Source of the DNA: Clostridium sp. UBA2485
Lineage (GTDB): Bacteria; Bacillota; Clostridia; Clostridiales; Clostridiaceae
DNA length: 64,000 bases
Reading direction: 5' to 3'
Assembly (NCBI RefSeq): GCF_002341865.1
Contig: NZ_DDOV01000084.1
Location: 15,793 to 79,792, forward strand
The notes below the pieces were generated by a model. That model did no database searches, was not told the DNA's origin, and worked only from the letters and a program-made list of their open reading frames with translations. Below are positions 25,597-35,139 of the stretch, in pieces (positions within the stretch are counted from its first letter, which is position 1; each line of letters opens with the position of its first letter). The position numbers were made by a program, and so were the translations under genes.

Positions 25597-27363
25597 ATGG
25601 ATTTAACGTGGAATTTAGATAATATCTACACTTCTTTTAGTTGTGAAAAATTTAAAAAAGACATGGAGCAGCTTAATATCTATATAGCTTCTATAAATAA
25701 ATTAGATATAAGGCATTGGAAAGAGGACGAAAGCTCTTCTTCTAAAATTGAAGAGTTTTTAAAGCTTAATAATGAATACAAGAAAGTATATTTTAAATTA
25801 TCTTCCTATTTATATTTAATTATGAATATGGATTTTGAAAATACTGAAGCAATGAACATTTCGGATGATATTGAATATAAAAATTTAGAACTTACTAAAG
25901 TTTTTGTAACATTTAGTAGGTGGCTTAGTAATATTACAAATTTGGATGGAATAATAAGTACGTCACCATATCTTTTAGAACACAAATTCTATCTTTTAGA
26001 GCTTTTAAGAAAATCAAAGTATCTATTAAATGAAAAAGAAGAATTAATTTTTGCTAAAATGCAAATATCAGGTTCGCGGGCTTGGCAGAAGCTTTATATG
26101 GAGACAATAACCGCTACTACAGTGGACATTACTATTGACGGTGTAGAAGAGAAAGTTACACTTGCAGAGCTTAGAAATATGGCATATGAAAAAGATACTT
26201 CTTTGAGAAAGGCTGCTTATTATGCAGAAAATGATTTGTGTAAAAATATATCACAAATTTGTGCTAAGTGCATAAACTCAATTGGCGGTGAAGCCCTTAA
26301 TGTATATGAAGTTAGAGGGTATAAATCACCTTTAGAAAAAGTTTTATTACAATCAAGAATGGATTTTGAAACATTAAATGTTATGACCACGGCCATAAAA
26401 GAAAGCCTTCCAATGTTTCATAAGTATTTTTATAAAAAAGCAGAATTACTAGGATATAAAGACAATCTTCCTTTTTACGATGTTTACGCACCTATAGGTG
26501 ATAACAATGTGAAAATTTGTTATGATGATGCTAAAAACTTGATTATAGATAGTTTTAAAAATTTTAGCGAACAACTTGCTTGTTTTACAAAAAATGCTTT
26601 TGAGAATAGATGGATTGATGCAGAACCACGAAAAAATAAGGGCAATTATGGATTATCCGTAGACATTTTTCCAATGAAAGAGAGTAGAATAATGACTAGT
26701 TTCAATGGTAGATATATTGATGTCAGTATACTAGCTCATGAAATTGGGCATGCGTACCATAGTTCTAAGCTTTATAATGAAGAGATGTTAAATACTGAGT
26801 ATCCTATCCCCATTGCAGAAACTGCTTCAATTTTTTGTGAAACTATAGTAAGTAATGAATTATTAAATATATTACCAAGTAGTCAAAGTATAGAAGTGTT
26901 AGAAAGAAGTATTTCTGATGTTGCTTATTATATAGTAGATTTTTATGGGAGATATCTATTTGAAAATAAGTTTTTTGAACAAAGGAAATTAGGAGCATTG
27001 TCTGCTGAGGAGCTAAATAAATTAATGATTACTTGTATGAGAGCTTCTTACGGTAATAGTATTAAAGAGGAAACTATTCATCCATATATGTGGATGAATA
27101 AGGTTGGATATTTTATGGTTGGTAATGAATATTTAAATTTTCCATATTTTTTTGGTGTTCTATTTTCAAAAGGTCTTTATGCTGAATATATAAAAGAAAA
27201 AAAGAACTTTGAGAAAAAATATGATATATTTCTAAGTCAAACAAGCAAAAACAATATTGTTGATATTGCAAAAATAGTTGATATAGATGTTCAATCTATG
27301 GATTTTTGGAGAAATGCATTAAAAATTATAGAGAAAGATATTGAAAGGTTTATTGAATTATAG
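25597..27363 (+). CDS. pepF: oligoendopeptidase F (M3 family zinc peptidase)
   Basis: A 588-residue cytoplasmic M3 peptidase with the zinc motif HEIGHAYH (about residues 381-388) and the downstream Glu in PIPIAETASIFCETIV. The opening MDLTWNLDNIYTSF is typical of PepF. It cleaves short peptides. ATG 25597 is chosen because AAGGAGATG lies upstream; in-frame codons from 25564 are before the SD. Near the family's usual 600 residues, no gaps seen. Confidence 0.92.
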   Translation: MDLTWNLDNIYTSFSCEKFKKDMEQLNIYIASINKLDIRHWKEDESSSSKIEEFLKLNNEYKKVYFKLSSYLYLIMNMDFENTEAMNISDDIEYKNLELTKVFVTFSRWLSNITNLDGIISTSPYLLEHKFYLLELLRKSKYLLNEKEELIFAKMQISGSRAWQKLYMETITATTVDITIDGVEEKVTLAELRNMAYEKDTSLRKAAYYAENDLCKNISQICAKCINSIGGEALNVYEVRGYKSPLEKVLLQSRMDFETLNVMTTAIKESLPMFHKYFYKKAELLGYKDNLPFYDVYAPIGDNNVKICYDDAKNLIIDSFKNFSEQLACFTKNAFENRWIDAEPRKNKGNYGLSVDIFPMKESRIMTSFNGRYIDVSILAHEIGHAYHSSKLYNEEMLNTEYPIPIAETASIFCETIVSNELLNILPSSQSIEVLERSISDVAYYIVDFYGRYLFENKFFEQRKLGALSAEELNKLMITCMRASYGNSIKEETIHPYMWMNKVGYFMVGNEYLNFPYFFGVLFSKGLYAEYIKEKKNFEKKYDIFLSQTSKNNIVDIAKIVDIDVQSMDFWRNALKIIEKDIERFIEL

Positions 27364-27719
27364 AATGGTATCTAAGTACTATAGGAAGACTGCCTCATAA
27401 AGTTGAGTATATTAGTTTTTAATCATTACTATTTGAAGTTTGCAGATTATCAGATGGTATAAACATGTCATTACTAAAAGTGACACAATATATATGGGCA
27501 TAGAAATGGAGCAGCAAGGAGAACCATTAAATATGTAAATAGAAATAACATAAATTTTATTAATCCTAGAATACTAATAACATAAGTATTCTAGGATATT
27601 TTTATTTTAAAATCTTTATTATAATTTGTATAACTTATCCACATTTCTGTGGATATATTAACTAAAAAATATGAAGATTGTTGATTACTTAATAAATAAT
27701 TAATGTTTTCACCTTAAAT
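27364..27719. other. gene-free stretch ending in a terminator
   Basis: Nothing codes convincingly between pepF and the converging flavoenzyme gene; only very short frames occur (for example ATG to TAG spanning 12 codons near 27466). The 3' part (27545-27606) is closely similar to 30490-30548, including the terminator hairpin. Confidence 0.5.
27564..27606 (+). terminator. terminator, copy 1 of a duplicated hairpin
   Basis: TCCTAGAATACT (27564-27575) and AGTATTCTAGGA (27585-27596) form a perfect 12-bp stem with a T-rich tail. The same arms occur at 30509-30540. Confidence 0.8.
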
Positions 27720-29048
27720 TTAAATACTAAAAGGTTCTATTGATTGTGGGAACTTAAATATATTTAAAGGATCGTATTCAGTTTTAACTTCTCTAAGTCT
27801 TGGATAGTTATCTCCATAATATTGATTTTCCCAATCTATAATATGAAAATCAGTAAAACCTCTATAGGTTCCTATTCCAACGTGATCTAATAGAGCTTTA
27901 ACACTGTTTGTCCAATTAATATTATCTTCTCTATATCTGTTTAAAGTCCATACAGATTCTACTTCTAATAAATACAATGAGTCTCTATGAACAAAGGCAG
28001 TGTCATTTGGATCAATGTCACTTACATTTCCGTTAAGCCCTATAAACTCATAGAATCGTCTATAGTTCTTAGGAGAATTTATCATTTTATCTTCTAAAGA
28101 TTTTAATATACATCTATTAAGTGGCTCATATATAAAAGAACCTGTTGCTTTAAATTTTTGAGGGGTAGGGCATCCAATATTCCACATCTCTATAGCTTCT
28201 CTATATGGAACACATTCTATTTCTACAGATTTTGTTGGAGCAACGTTTATAAGTGGCCTTATTATACATTCTAATTCTTCTGTACTTCCAAAAAACTGTC
28301 CTTGTGATGATAATAAGATATCACCACAGGGGTCTTTTTCATAAACTACAGTAGTTGTTAATCTAACATCAGCATGAGGGGTTAGCTCTTGCCAAAGCTC
28401 TACTATATCAATAAAGTATTTGCTGTCCCAAGTTATAACATAAGTTGAAACATCACATACAGGAGTAATTTTATAAGTTAGTGAAACTACTACCCCAAAA
28501 TTTGAGGCAAGCCCACCTCTTACAGCCCAAAATAAATTATCATTGCAACATTCATTTGCAACTATTTTCTTACCTTCATAATTTATTAATTCTACTTCTA
28601 ATAAATTATCACAAGAAAGTCCTAGTAATCTTGATGCAAATCCTACACCACCACAAGTAGTTAGACCACAGAGGCCTGTATCTTTACATGTTCCAGCAGG
28701 GATAGTATAACCTTTGCTTATTAAGTCAGAGTACATCTTTCCATTTGTTATTCCACCACCAAGCTTAGCAGTATTATTTATTCTATCGATAAAAGTATAA
28801 TTAATATTACTAATATCTATTACTAGTCCTCTATTTACATTTGAATTTGCCTCATAATCATGTCTTCCACTTCTAATTCTAAATGGGATGCATTCTGATA
28901 TTGCATATTTTAATGCATTTATGACATCTACTTCAGAAAAACAGAAAACTATAATGCAAGGAAATTTTCTAAAAGCTAGATTTAAATCTCTACTAGCTTC
29001 TAAATATAGGGGATTATTTCTACGAACAACACCACCTGTTAAATACAT
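27720..29048 (-). CDS. BBE-type FAD-binding oxidoreductase
   Basis: A 442-residue berberine-bridge-enzyme-like flavoprotein. The PCMH FAD domain has PFRIRSGRHDYE (His that can bind FAD) and GTCKDTGLCGLTTCGGVGF (Cys that can bind FAD in relatives), then GLSCDNLLEVELI and FWAVRGG. The C-terminal BBE motif is YYGDNYPRLREVKTEYDPLN. Such enzymes oxidise sugars, alcohols or secondary metabolites; substrate unknown. Bicovalent FAD is an inference from the His and Cys. ATG at 29046-29048 with a GGAG SD. Stands alone. Confidence 0.85.
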   Translation of the reverse strand: MYLTGGVVRRNNPLYLEASRDLNLAFRKFPCIIVFCFSEVDVINALKYAISECIPFRIRSGRHDYEANSNVNRGLVIDISNINYTFIDRINNTAKLGGGITNGKMYSDLISKGYTIPAGTCKDTGLCGLTTCGGVGFASRLLGLSCDNLLEVELINYEGKKIVANECCNDNLFWAVRGGLASNFGVVVSLTYKITPVCDVSTYVITWDSKYFIDIVELWQELTPHADVRLTTTVVYEKDPCGDILLSSQGQFFGSTEELECIIRPLINVAPTKSVEIECVPYREAIEMWNIGCPTPQKFKATGSFIYEPLNRCILKSLEDKMINSPKNYRRFYEFIGLNGNVSDIDPNDTAFVHRDSLYLLEVESVWTLNRYREDNINWTNSVKALLDHVGIGTYRGFTDFHIIDWENQYYGDNYPRLREVKTEYDPLNIFKFPQSIEPFSI

Positions 29049-29309
29049 TATATATCTCCTTTCAAAATTAATCTTAATACATATTATGAATTTTAAGCGC
29101 CTTTGATATATTTAATTAAATAAGAAAATTGATGACAATTAAGCAGCATCAATTAAATATGATAGTTAATATATTAAATATATACATAAACGTAATTTAA
29201 TTTTATCTATAAATAAATAGACAAAATATAAAAATGATTATATAATTATAGTTATAAATGATATTTATTGGGGTAAATATATTAATTATGGAATTAGGAG
29301 ATGAATATT

Positions 29310-29582
29310 ATGGGGAATATAGAAAGATTTCTTGATGATAAAGGTAGAATAAAAATTTGGCCTGCTAAAAAAGAGCTAAAAGTTGAAATTCTAAGTTATC
29401 TTGTTAGTAAATTTGAATATAATTATTCTTACACTGAGAAAGAAGTTAATAGCATAATTAATGAGTGGCATACATTTGAAGATTATTTTCTACTTAGAAG
29501 AGGATTAATAGATTATAAACTATTATCTAGAGAAAAAGATGGTTCGAAATATTGGAGAAAAGGAGAATACATTGATGAATAA
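29310..29582 (+). CDS. DUF2087 domain protein
   Basis: A 90-residue protein that is a single DUF2087 domain: FLDDKGRIKIWPAKKELKVE, then YTEKEVNSIINEWHTFEDYFLLRRGLIDYKLLSRE and YWRKGEY. Relatives are small winged-helix-like regulators' C-terminal domains. ATG 29310 is chosen because AGGAG at 29296-29300 abuts the ATG at 29301. Its stop overlaps the start of the next gene, which ends in the same domain. Confidence 0.8.
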   Translation: MGNIERFLDDKGRIKIWPAKKELKVEILSYLVSKFEYNYSYTEKEVNSIINEWHTFEDYFLLRRGLIDYKLLSREKDGSKYWRKGEYIDE

Positions 29583-30360
29583 GAGTGATGAAGAAATAAA
29601 AAATAATGAAGAGTTCTGGAATGCAACAATAGATGATATAAAAAATGGATATATTCAAAGTGATGATAATATTAAATGTTTAATTTGTGGAGAAAATTTT
29701 ACTATTGGTAAAATATATAAGATTGATTCGGAGTTTTATGAAGCAAAGAAAGCTGCTGAAATTCATATAGGAGAGAAACATAATTCAATGCTGCAATATT
29801 TATTAAATATGAATTCAAGTTTTACCGGAATTTCAGAGGTACAAAGAGAAATAATAAACCTTTTTTCACAGGGATTATCAGATAAAGAAATATCTAATAA
29901 GTTAAACATTGCAACCTCTACTATAAGAAATCATCGTTATAAACTAAGAGAAAAAGAAAAGCAGGCAAAATTGTATTTAGCTATTATGGATTTGTTAGCT
30001 CAAAGTACTAATAAAAAGATAAATAAGCTTGATAAAGGAACTATATGTGATGCCCATAAGACAGCAACTACCTTAGATGATAGATTCAATATAACTGATG
30101 AGGAGAAGTTACAGGTCATAGAAAATTATATGGATAAAAGTGGGGTATTAAAAAGTTATCCATCAAGAGAAAAGAAAAAAATTATAGTTTTAGAAGAAAT
30201 AATGAAAAAATTTGAAAGTGGCGTAATTTATTCAGAAAAAGAAATAAATGAAATATTAAAGGCAGTATATGATGATTTTGCAACTATAAGAAGAGCATTA
30301 ATCGAATACGGCTTTCTAAGCAGGTCTAATGATTGCAGAAGTTATTGGGTTAAAGAATAA
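29575..30360 (+). CDS. zinc-finger-like, LuxR-type HTH and DUF2087 regulator
   Basis: A 261-residue protein in three parts: a CLICGENF...HIGEKH segment (C-x2-C...H-x4-H, a probable zinc site, about residues 33-66), a LuxR-type HTH (IINLFSQGLSDKEISNKLNI, then ATSTIRNHRYKLREK), and a C-terminal DUF2087 (YPSREKKKIIVLEEIMKKFE, then FATIRRALIEYGFLSRS). ATG 29575 has AAAGGAG upstream and overlaps the previous gene by eight bases. It is probably a transcription regulator working with its single-domain neighbour. Confidence 0.8.
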   Translation: MNKSDEEIKNNEEFWNATIDDIKNGYIQSDDNIKCLICGENFTIGKIYKIDSEFYEAKKAAEIHIGEKHNSMLQYLLNMNSSFTGISEVQREIINLFSQGLSDKEISNKLNIATSTIRNHRYKLREKEKQAKLYLAIMDLLAQSTNKKINKLDKGTICDAHKTATTLDDRFNITDEEKLQVIENYMDKSGVLKSYPSREKKKIIVLEEIMKKFESGVIYSEKEINEILKAVYDDFATIRRALIEYGFLSRSNDCRSYWVKE

Positions 30361-30507
30361 ATAAGATTATACAGGTTGCCGACATTATAAAATTCTTATA
30401 TATTTTAGATAAAACCTTAAGATATAAATTATTTATATGTAAGTTTGAAAATATAGCAACTAAGAAAATATACCCACATTTAAATTAAAGTATAATAAAT
30501 TTTGTTA

Positions 30508-30548
30508 ATCCTAGAATACTTAAAATACAGTATTCTAGGATGTTTTTA
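30508..30548 (+). terminator. terminator, copy 2 of a duplicated hairpin
   Basis: ATCCTAGAATACT (30508-30520) and AGTATTCTAGGAT (30529-30541), then GTTTTTAT. It shares its arms and about 20 upstream bases with the copy at 27564. Confidence 0.8.
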
Positions 30549-30637
30549 TGAAAAAATTGGGATATTTTACAATTTGGAAACAAGTTAAAGTTAGTTTGTA
30601 AAAACCATTTGATAATATAATGTTAGGGGGGAGAGGC

Positions 30638-31948
30638 ATGAATAAGAAAATATTATGTACAGTAGTACTTTTAAGTTTGACTACGCAGCTAATTGGCTGT
30701 AAACAGAAGAATGAAGAGTTAGTTAAAAGAATAGTTCTTGAAAGCGATGTAAGAGATCAAAAATTAGGGCAAAAAAATAAAAATCCAAAAGTAACAGTGG
30801 AAAAGATAGATTTAAAATTAGATGAAGAAGATTATTTTGAACCAGCTTTTTATCATGAAGGGGAAGTTTACGGAGCTATTGATAAAGGATATGGAGAAAT
30901 ATCAAGATCAGATAAAGCTACAGCAGCTCACCCAATAGCAGGATATATGAAAGAGTATTTATACAAAGTAGATGATGATAATAATTTAATAGAAACTTCA
31001 AAGGAAGCTTTTAATTTTATATGGAGAGCTAAAATGCTAGGATTCAAATTGTTTGAAAATGATAAAGTATTTAGCATAGATTATAAAAAGGAAGATAAAA
31101 TTAAGGAAATTCCTGAACTGACAAAGATAATAAGTGAATTGAAAGAACGTAGCGGGTATGATAGTGCGTGCCATATTAGACTTAATTCAAATAATGAAAA
31201 CTATGTAGAGATTTATATAACAACGGCATCTAATAAAGAAAAGCTATACTTATATGATATGAAAAGTAAGAAACTCTATGATGTTCATGATAAAGAATAT
31301 GAAAAAAATGGATGCCTTAACACTCTTAATTATGTAGATTCACTACAATCCTTAGTGTGGATAAATAAGGATTTTAAAATTTATAAATTGAAATTAGAAA
31401 AAGAAAATGCTTTTTTTGAATCATATATTAATTTAGATAAGTATATTGGCACAAATAAAAAAGATAAAATAGATAATGTAAGTGGAGTAATGATAAATAG
31501 TGATGAAATGCTGATTTTTCAAGATGAATATATAAATGAGCAGGGACCATATTTATATCGTCCACTTTATAGGACCATTTCTATCAGTAAGTTCAATTTT
31601 AAGACTAATCAATATAGAGTATTATTTGAAGTACCAGATGGCATCAATATGTGGGCAAAATATATAGGAAATAATATGCTAGACATAGAAGAGTTTAAGC
31701 AAAATGAAAAAACTATGGAATCTATAATCCCTATAAATAGATATATTAAAGAGATAAGAAATGATGAGCTAAATGTTATATATAAAGAGAAAATTGAAGA
31801 TGAAGGAGAAATATTATATCCTAACGTGTACATTGCATTAAGCGAAGATGGAACAGAAGTATTTTTGGCTAGGCATTTAACTAAATTTGAAGATGACACA
31901 GTAAAAACAAAAGATATTGTATATAAAAAATATAAAATTGAATATTAG
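30638..31948 (+). CDS. lipoprotein of unknown function
   Basis: A 436-residue protein with a lipoprotein signal: positive NKK, hydrophobic stretch and lipobox LIGC with Cys at residue 21. The rest is a hydrophilic domain with repeated YLYDMKSKKLYDV-like and YIGN-like stretches that may form a beta-propeller, though I see no firm repeat. ATG 30638 follows GGGGGGAG. It is exported and anchored outside the membrane. It lies upstream of a two-component system, so a sensor-associated role is possible but unproven. Confidence 0.7.
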   Translation: MNKKILCTVVLLSLTTQLIGCKQKNEELVKRIVLESDVRDQKLGQKNKNPKVTVEKIDLKLDEEDYFEPAFYHEGEVYGAIDKGYGEISRSDKATAAHPIAGYMKEYLYKVDDDNNLIETSKEAFNFIWRAKMLGFKLFENDKVFSIDYKKEDKIKEIPELTKIISELKERSGYDSACHIRLNSNNENYVEIYITTASNKEKLYLYDMKSKKLYDVHDKEYEKNGCLNTLNYVDSLQSLVWINKDFKIYKLKLEKENAFFESYINLDKYIGTNKKDKIDNVSGVMINSDEMLIFQDEYINEQGPYLYRPLYRTISISKFNFKTNQYRVLFEVPDGINMWAKYIGNNMLDIEEFKQNEKTMESIIPINRYIKEIRNDELNVIYKEKIEDEGEILYPNVYIALSEDGTEVFLARHLTKFEDDTVKTKDIVYKKYKIEY

Positions 31949-32081
31949 AAGTCTATGGTTTTAGCTCAATGTGATTTGAAGAACATTGATAGAATCAAGG
32001 TTTTAATATATAATTTTTGTATATGCAAAATATTGAAATAATTTATTGAATAGTAAATTAAAATTATAGTTAATTTCAAAT

Positions 32082-32122
32082 TATATAGTGATGTTATAGT
32101 AAACACGTAACATCACTATATA
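32082..32122. repeat. 15-bp perfect inverted repeat
   Basis: TATATAGTGATGTTA (32082-32096) and TAACATCACTATATA (32108-32122), 11-base loop. It lies between the lipoprotein and the response regulator. The tail GGTTTATTT is only weakly T-rich, so it could be a terminator or an operator. Confidence 0.6.
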
Positions 32123-32175
32123 GGTTTATTTAAAATAAGTGAATTTCTTGCTATTTTAGAGATAGGGTGAATATA

Positions 32176-32850
32176 ATGGGTAAAAAAATATTGGTAGTGG
32201 AAGATGAATATTCAATTAATGATGTTTTAACAATTGCTTTAAAAGATGAAGGCTACGAAGTTAAAAGTGTATTTGATGGTAAAAGTGCATTGGATATAAT
32301 AGAAAGTTTTAAACCAGATCTTGTATTATTAGATCTTATGCTGCCTGATATGGATGGGTTTGAGATTTGTAAGAAAATATCAAGAGAATATTTAGTAATT
32401 ATGATCACTGCAAGGGATAATATTTTTGATAAAATTGTTGGATTAGAACTAGGAGCAGATGATTATATAGCAAAGCCATTTGAAATAAAAGAAGTTATAG
32501 TTAGAGTAAAAGTATTATTTAGAAGTTTAGAAAAAGAAAAACATTTTTCTTTAGAACAGACCTTGGACCTAGCAGAAGATATTACTGTAGATTTGGTAGG
32601 GAAAAGAGTATTTAAAAATGGAGAAGAAGTAGATTTAAAGAGAAAGGAAAATGCTCTCTTTTTTTATTTAGTTACCCATAGAAATAGAGTATTTTCAAGG
32701 GAAGAGCTTTTAGATAAAGTATGGGGATATGAATATTTTGGAGACACTCGAACAGTAGATGTTCATATTAGGAGAATTAGATCCAAGCTAGAAATGCCTG
32801 GAGATACTCTTATAGAAACAGTATTTGGAATTGGCTATGTTATGAGGTAA
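32176..32850 (+). CDS. OmpR-family response regulator
   Basis: A 224-residue protein: receiver domain with acidic EDE near the start, phospho-acceptor Asp at about residue 53 (LVLLDLMLPDMDG), Thr in MITA and Lys in AKPFE; then a winged-helix domain ending RTVDVHIRRIRSKLE and TVFGIGYVMR. ATG 32176 is behind AGGGTG. It partners with the kinase starting five bases after its stop. Confidence 0.9.
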   Translation: MGKKILVVEDEYSINDVLTIALKDEGYEVKSVFDGKSALDIIESFKPDLVLLDLMLPDMDGFEICKKISREYLVIMITARDNIFDKIVGLELGADDYIAKPFEIKEVIVRVKVLFRSLEKEKHFSLEQTLDLAEDITVDLVGKRVFKNGEEVDLKRKENALFFYLVTHRNRVFSREELLDKVWGYEYFGDTRTVDVHIRRIRSKLEMPGDTLIETVFGIGYVMR

Positions 32851-32855
32851 ATAGA

Positions 32856-34283
32856 ATGTTAAAAACTATTAGGGGAAAAATAACTATAGGTGTTATAATA
32901 GCTAGTTTAAGTGTATTGATTATAATAAACATCATAATATGGGGAATATTTGAAAAGAATCTACAGACTTTTATTACAAATGATATGGATAAGATAAGAA
33001 CTATTACCTTTTCTGAAATGAAAACACAATATCTTATAAGTAATGATACAATTAGTTTCAATAATAAAAGTGAATTATGGCCAATCTTAAATAATATTAA
33101 TAAACAATATGATATATACGCTTCAGTAAATGATGATAGGAATAATTATAAACAATTCACCGGGAAGCTACTAGATGAAAAATATACAGAAAAGATAATG
33201 ACAGATAGCGATAGAAAATCATCATTATTATATATACATAATGAAAAAGCAGTGTTTTATGCTACTTATGCCTATCCTATGTATGTAGGGGACAATTATG
33301 TAGGAACACTAGTATTTCAAAAAGATTATTTAAGTGAGTATAAAGGTTCTATTAATCTTATGACAAAGATTGTATTTATTCAAAGCCTACTATTTATAGC
33401 AATGATCTTAATTATATATTTTTGGTTAAAGAAAACAACAAAGTCCTTAAACACCTTAGCAACAGGTATGACTTTTGTAGAACAAGGAGATTTTTCTAAT
33501 AGATTAGAAACAAAGAGTAATGATGAGGTATCAAGTTTAATTCATCATTTTAATAGAATGCAAGATCAAATAGAGGCACAAATGGAATGTTTGCAGTTAG
33601 AAAAGAAAAAGATAGAGCAGTTAGAAAAATCATCGAGAAACTTTTTTAATTATGCAACTCATGAGATGAAAACCCCTGTTACTGCAATTATAGGATATAC
33701 TCAGCTACTTCAAAAGGGAGAAATGGATAAGGAAGTAACAGAAAGAGCTTATAATAGAATTATAGCTGAATCTAAAAGGATGCATACAATGGTTCAAAAT
33801 ATGTTGGTGGTGGCAAGAGGTAAAGAGAGAAAGAGATACACAGCTCAAAACTTTAATATTAAAGAGTTATTAACTCAAATCATATATGAATTTGAGCTTG
33901 TGTTTGAAAAACAAAAAATAGATATTAACTTAAAGGGTGATGATGCTGTAATTTTTGCTGTAAAAGAAGATATAAGAACTATTCTTGTGAATTTAATAGA
34001 TAATGGAATCAAATATAGTGAAGACGGACGAATAAATATTCAGTGCAAATGTGAAAATAACATTTATATTATTATAGAAAATAAATGCCTTCCTATTCCA
34101 AAGGAAATTAAAGAAAATTTATTAGAACCTTTTACTAAGTATAATTACGGAGACCATACACAAATAAGCTCTGGATTGGGATTATTTATATGCAAAGAAT
34201 TAGCGGAAAAAAATAATGCATACATAACTTATAAGGTAGAAGAGGGAAAAATCTGCTTTATGATAGAATTACCTTTTGAATGA
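32856..34283 (+). CDS. sensor histidine kinase
   Basis: A 475-residue kinase: membrane segments near residues 8-32 and 170-192 around an extracytoplasmic sensor domain, HAMP linker, HisKA with His at about 269 (FFNYATHEMKTPVTAIIGYT), N-box ILVNLIDNGIKYS and G2 box SSGLGLFICKEL. The usual DxGxG box is replaced by IIENKCLPIPKE, so ATP binding is atypical. The 3' part of the gene (from about 33844) is duplicated at 39305-39746, on the far side of the van block. Confidence 0.88.
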   Translation: MLKTIRGKITIGVIIASLSVLIIINIIIWGIFEKNLQTFITNDMDKIRTITFSEMKTQYLISNDTISFNNKSELWPILNNINKQYDIYASVNDDRNNYKQFTGKLLDEKYTEKIMTDSDRKSSLLYIHNEKAVFYATYAYPMYVGDNYVGTLVFQKDYLSEYKGSINLMTKIVFIQSLLFIAMILIIYFWLKKTTKSLNTLATGMTFVEQGDFSNRLETKSNDEVSSLIHHFNRMQDQIEAQMECLQLEKKKIEQLEKSSRNFFNYATHEMKTPVTAIIGYTQLLQKGEMDKEVTERAYNRIIAESKRMHTMVQNMLVVARGKERKRYTAQNFNIKELLTQIIYEFELVFEKQKIDINLKGDDAVIFAVKEDIRTILVNLIDNGIKYSEDGRINIQCKCENNIYIIIENKCLPIPKEIKENLLEPFTKYNYGDHTQISSGLGLFICKELAEKNNAYITYKVEEGKICFMIELPFE

Positions 34284-34285
34284 TA
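33844..34285 (+). repeat. left copy of a 440-bp direct repeat flanking the van block
   Basis: It begins at CTCAAAACTTTAATATTAAA and runs to just past the kinase stop. The right copy at 39305-39746 keeps the same order with scattered differences, including identical runs well over 50 bases. The pair brackets about 5 kb with different base usage. Confidence 0.85.
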
Positions 34286-34377
34286 AGGATATAAGATACA
34301 TAATTAAGAAGAGAAGTTATTTAAAAATTGTAGCATATATACAGGCTTTAGTAAAAAGAGTCGTGAGAAAATATAAA

Positions 34378-34422
34378 AATAGACTTAACTCTACAATCGT
34401 AGAATTAAGTCTATTTTATTTT
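34378..34422 (+). terminator. terminator, also present at 46788
   Basis: AATAGACTTAA...TTAAGTCTATT with an inner TCTAC/GTAGA stem and a T-rich tail. The block from here to about 34552 is closely similar to 46786-46940. Confidence 0.8.
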
Positions 34423-34458
34423 AATTATTATTTAGAAAAAATCTTTACGAAGCGTTTT

Positions 34459-34551
34459 CTATAAATAAAAACTCATAATAATAAGTTCCTCTTTTTTACC
34501 CATTTTACGTACACCTTCATCAATGTAGCCGCATTCTTTATAAGTGAAAAG
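34459..34551 (-). pseudogene. 3' relic of a GNAT acetyltransferase gene
   Basis: On the minus strand this encodes only the last ~30 residues of a GNAT (EGVRKMGKKGELIIMSFYL-like), closely similar to the intact gene at 46855-47322 and in the same position relative to the same terminator. The homology stops abruptly at about 34552, where unrelated sequence leads into a dapA-like relic. Confidence 0.75.
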
Positions 34552-34614
34552 ATTGATGTCATTTTCATTTCAGTATATAATTTTTATAACTTTAAATGAA
34601 TAGGGTGATTACAT

Positions 34615-35029
34615 TTGTTTAATTTAAAAGAAAACTATCATGTTGCTGTGCCGACTGCCTTTCATTACGACGAAGAAATAAACGTTCAAGCAACCTTAGA
34701 GCATATCATCAACTTAGCTTAAAAAAGGAGTAAAATCTATTTTAGTGTGTGGGGCAACAGGAGAACAACACAGTTTATCTGTAAAAGAAAAAATTGTTAT
34801 TTTAAATGCTATTCAAGAAAATAACGCTTTAAGTCCAGACTTAGAAATAATTTTTAATGTATTTAGCATTCGTCAAAAAGATGCTATTGAATTAGCGAAA
34901 TACGTGAATCAATGCAATAAAATTTCTGGAGTACTGTTAGGGTATTCTCCATATATACTTCCGACTCAGAAAGAGGCTATTTACTATACAAAAGCTATTG
35001 TAAAAGAGCTTAATAAACCCATAATATAA
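34615..35029 (+). pseudogene. dihydrodipicolinate synthase (DapA) family relic
   Basis: TTG 34615 with an AGGGTG SD opens FNLKENYHVAVPTAFHYDEE and VQATLEHIINLA, then a stop. After a frame change in an A-run (about 34721-34728) it continues KKGVKSILVCGATGEQHSLS, LEIIFNVFSIRQKDAIELAK and ISGVLLGYSPYILPTQKEA to VKELNKPII and stop. That is about 135 of the usual 290 residues; the half with the Schiff-base Lys is missing. The reading is of a dead gene cut off just before vanR. Confidence 0.75.
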
Positions 35030-35139
35030 GAGAGGGTGTTAGGAGTAAGAACATCAAGAATCGGTAATTGCAAAAATAATTTTTCAGAGGGTTATCCATA
35101 TCGGAATATGAGATATAACTTTGTTTAGGAGTGAGATAG

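Noticed and set aside
34276..34464. 62-codon frame after the kinase
   Set aside because: It overlaps the kinase end, has no SD of its own and runs through the terminator hairpin and into the GNAT relic; not a gene.
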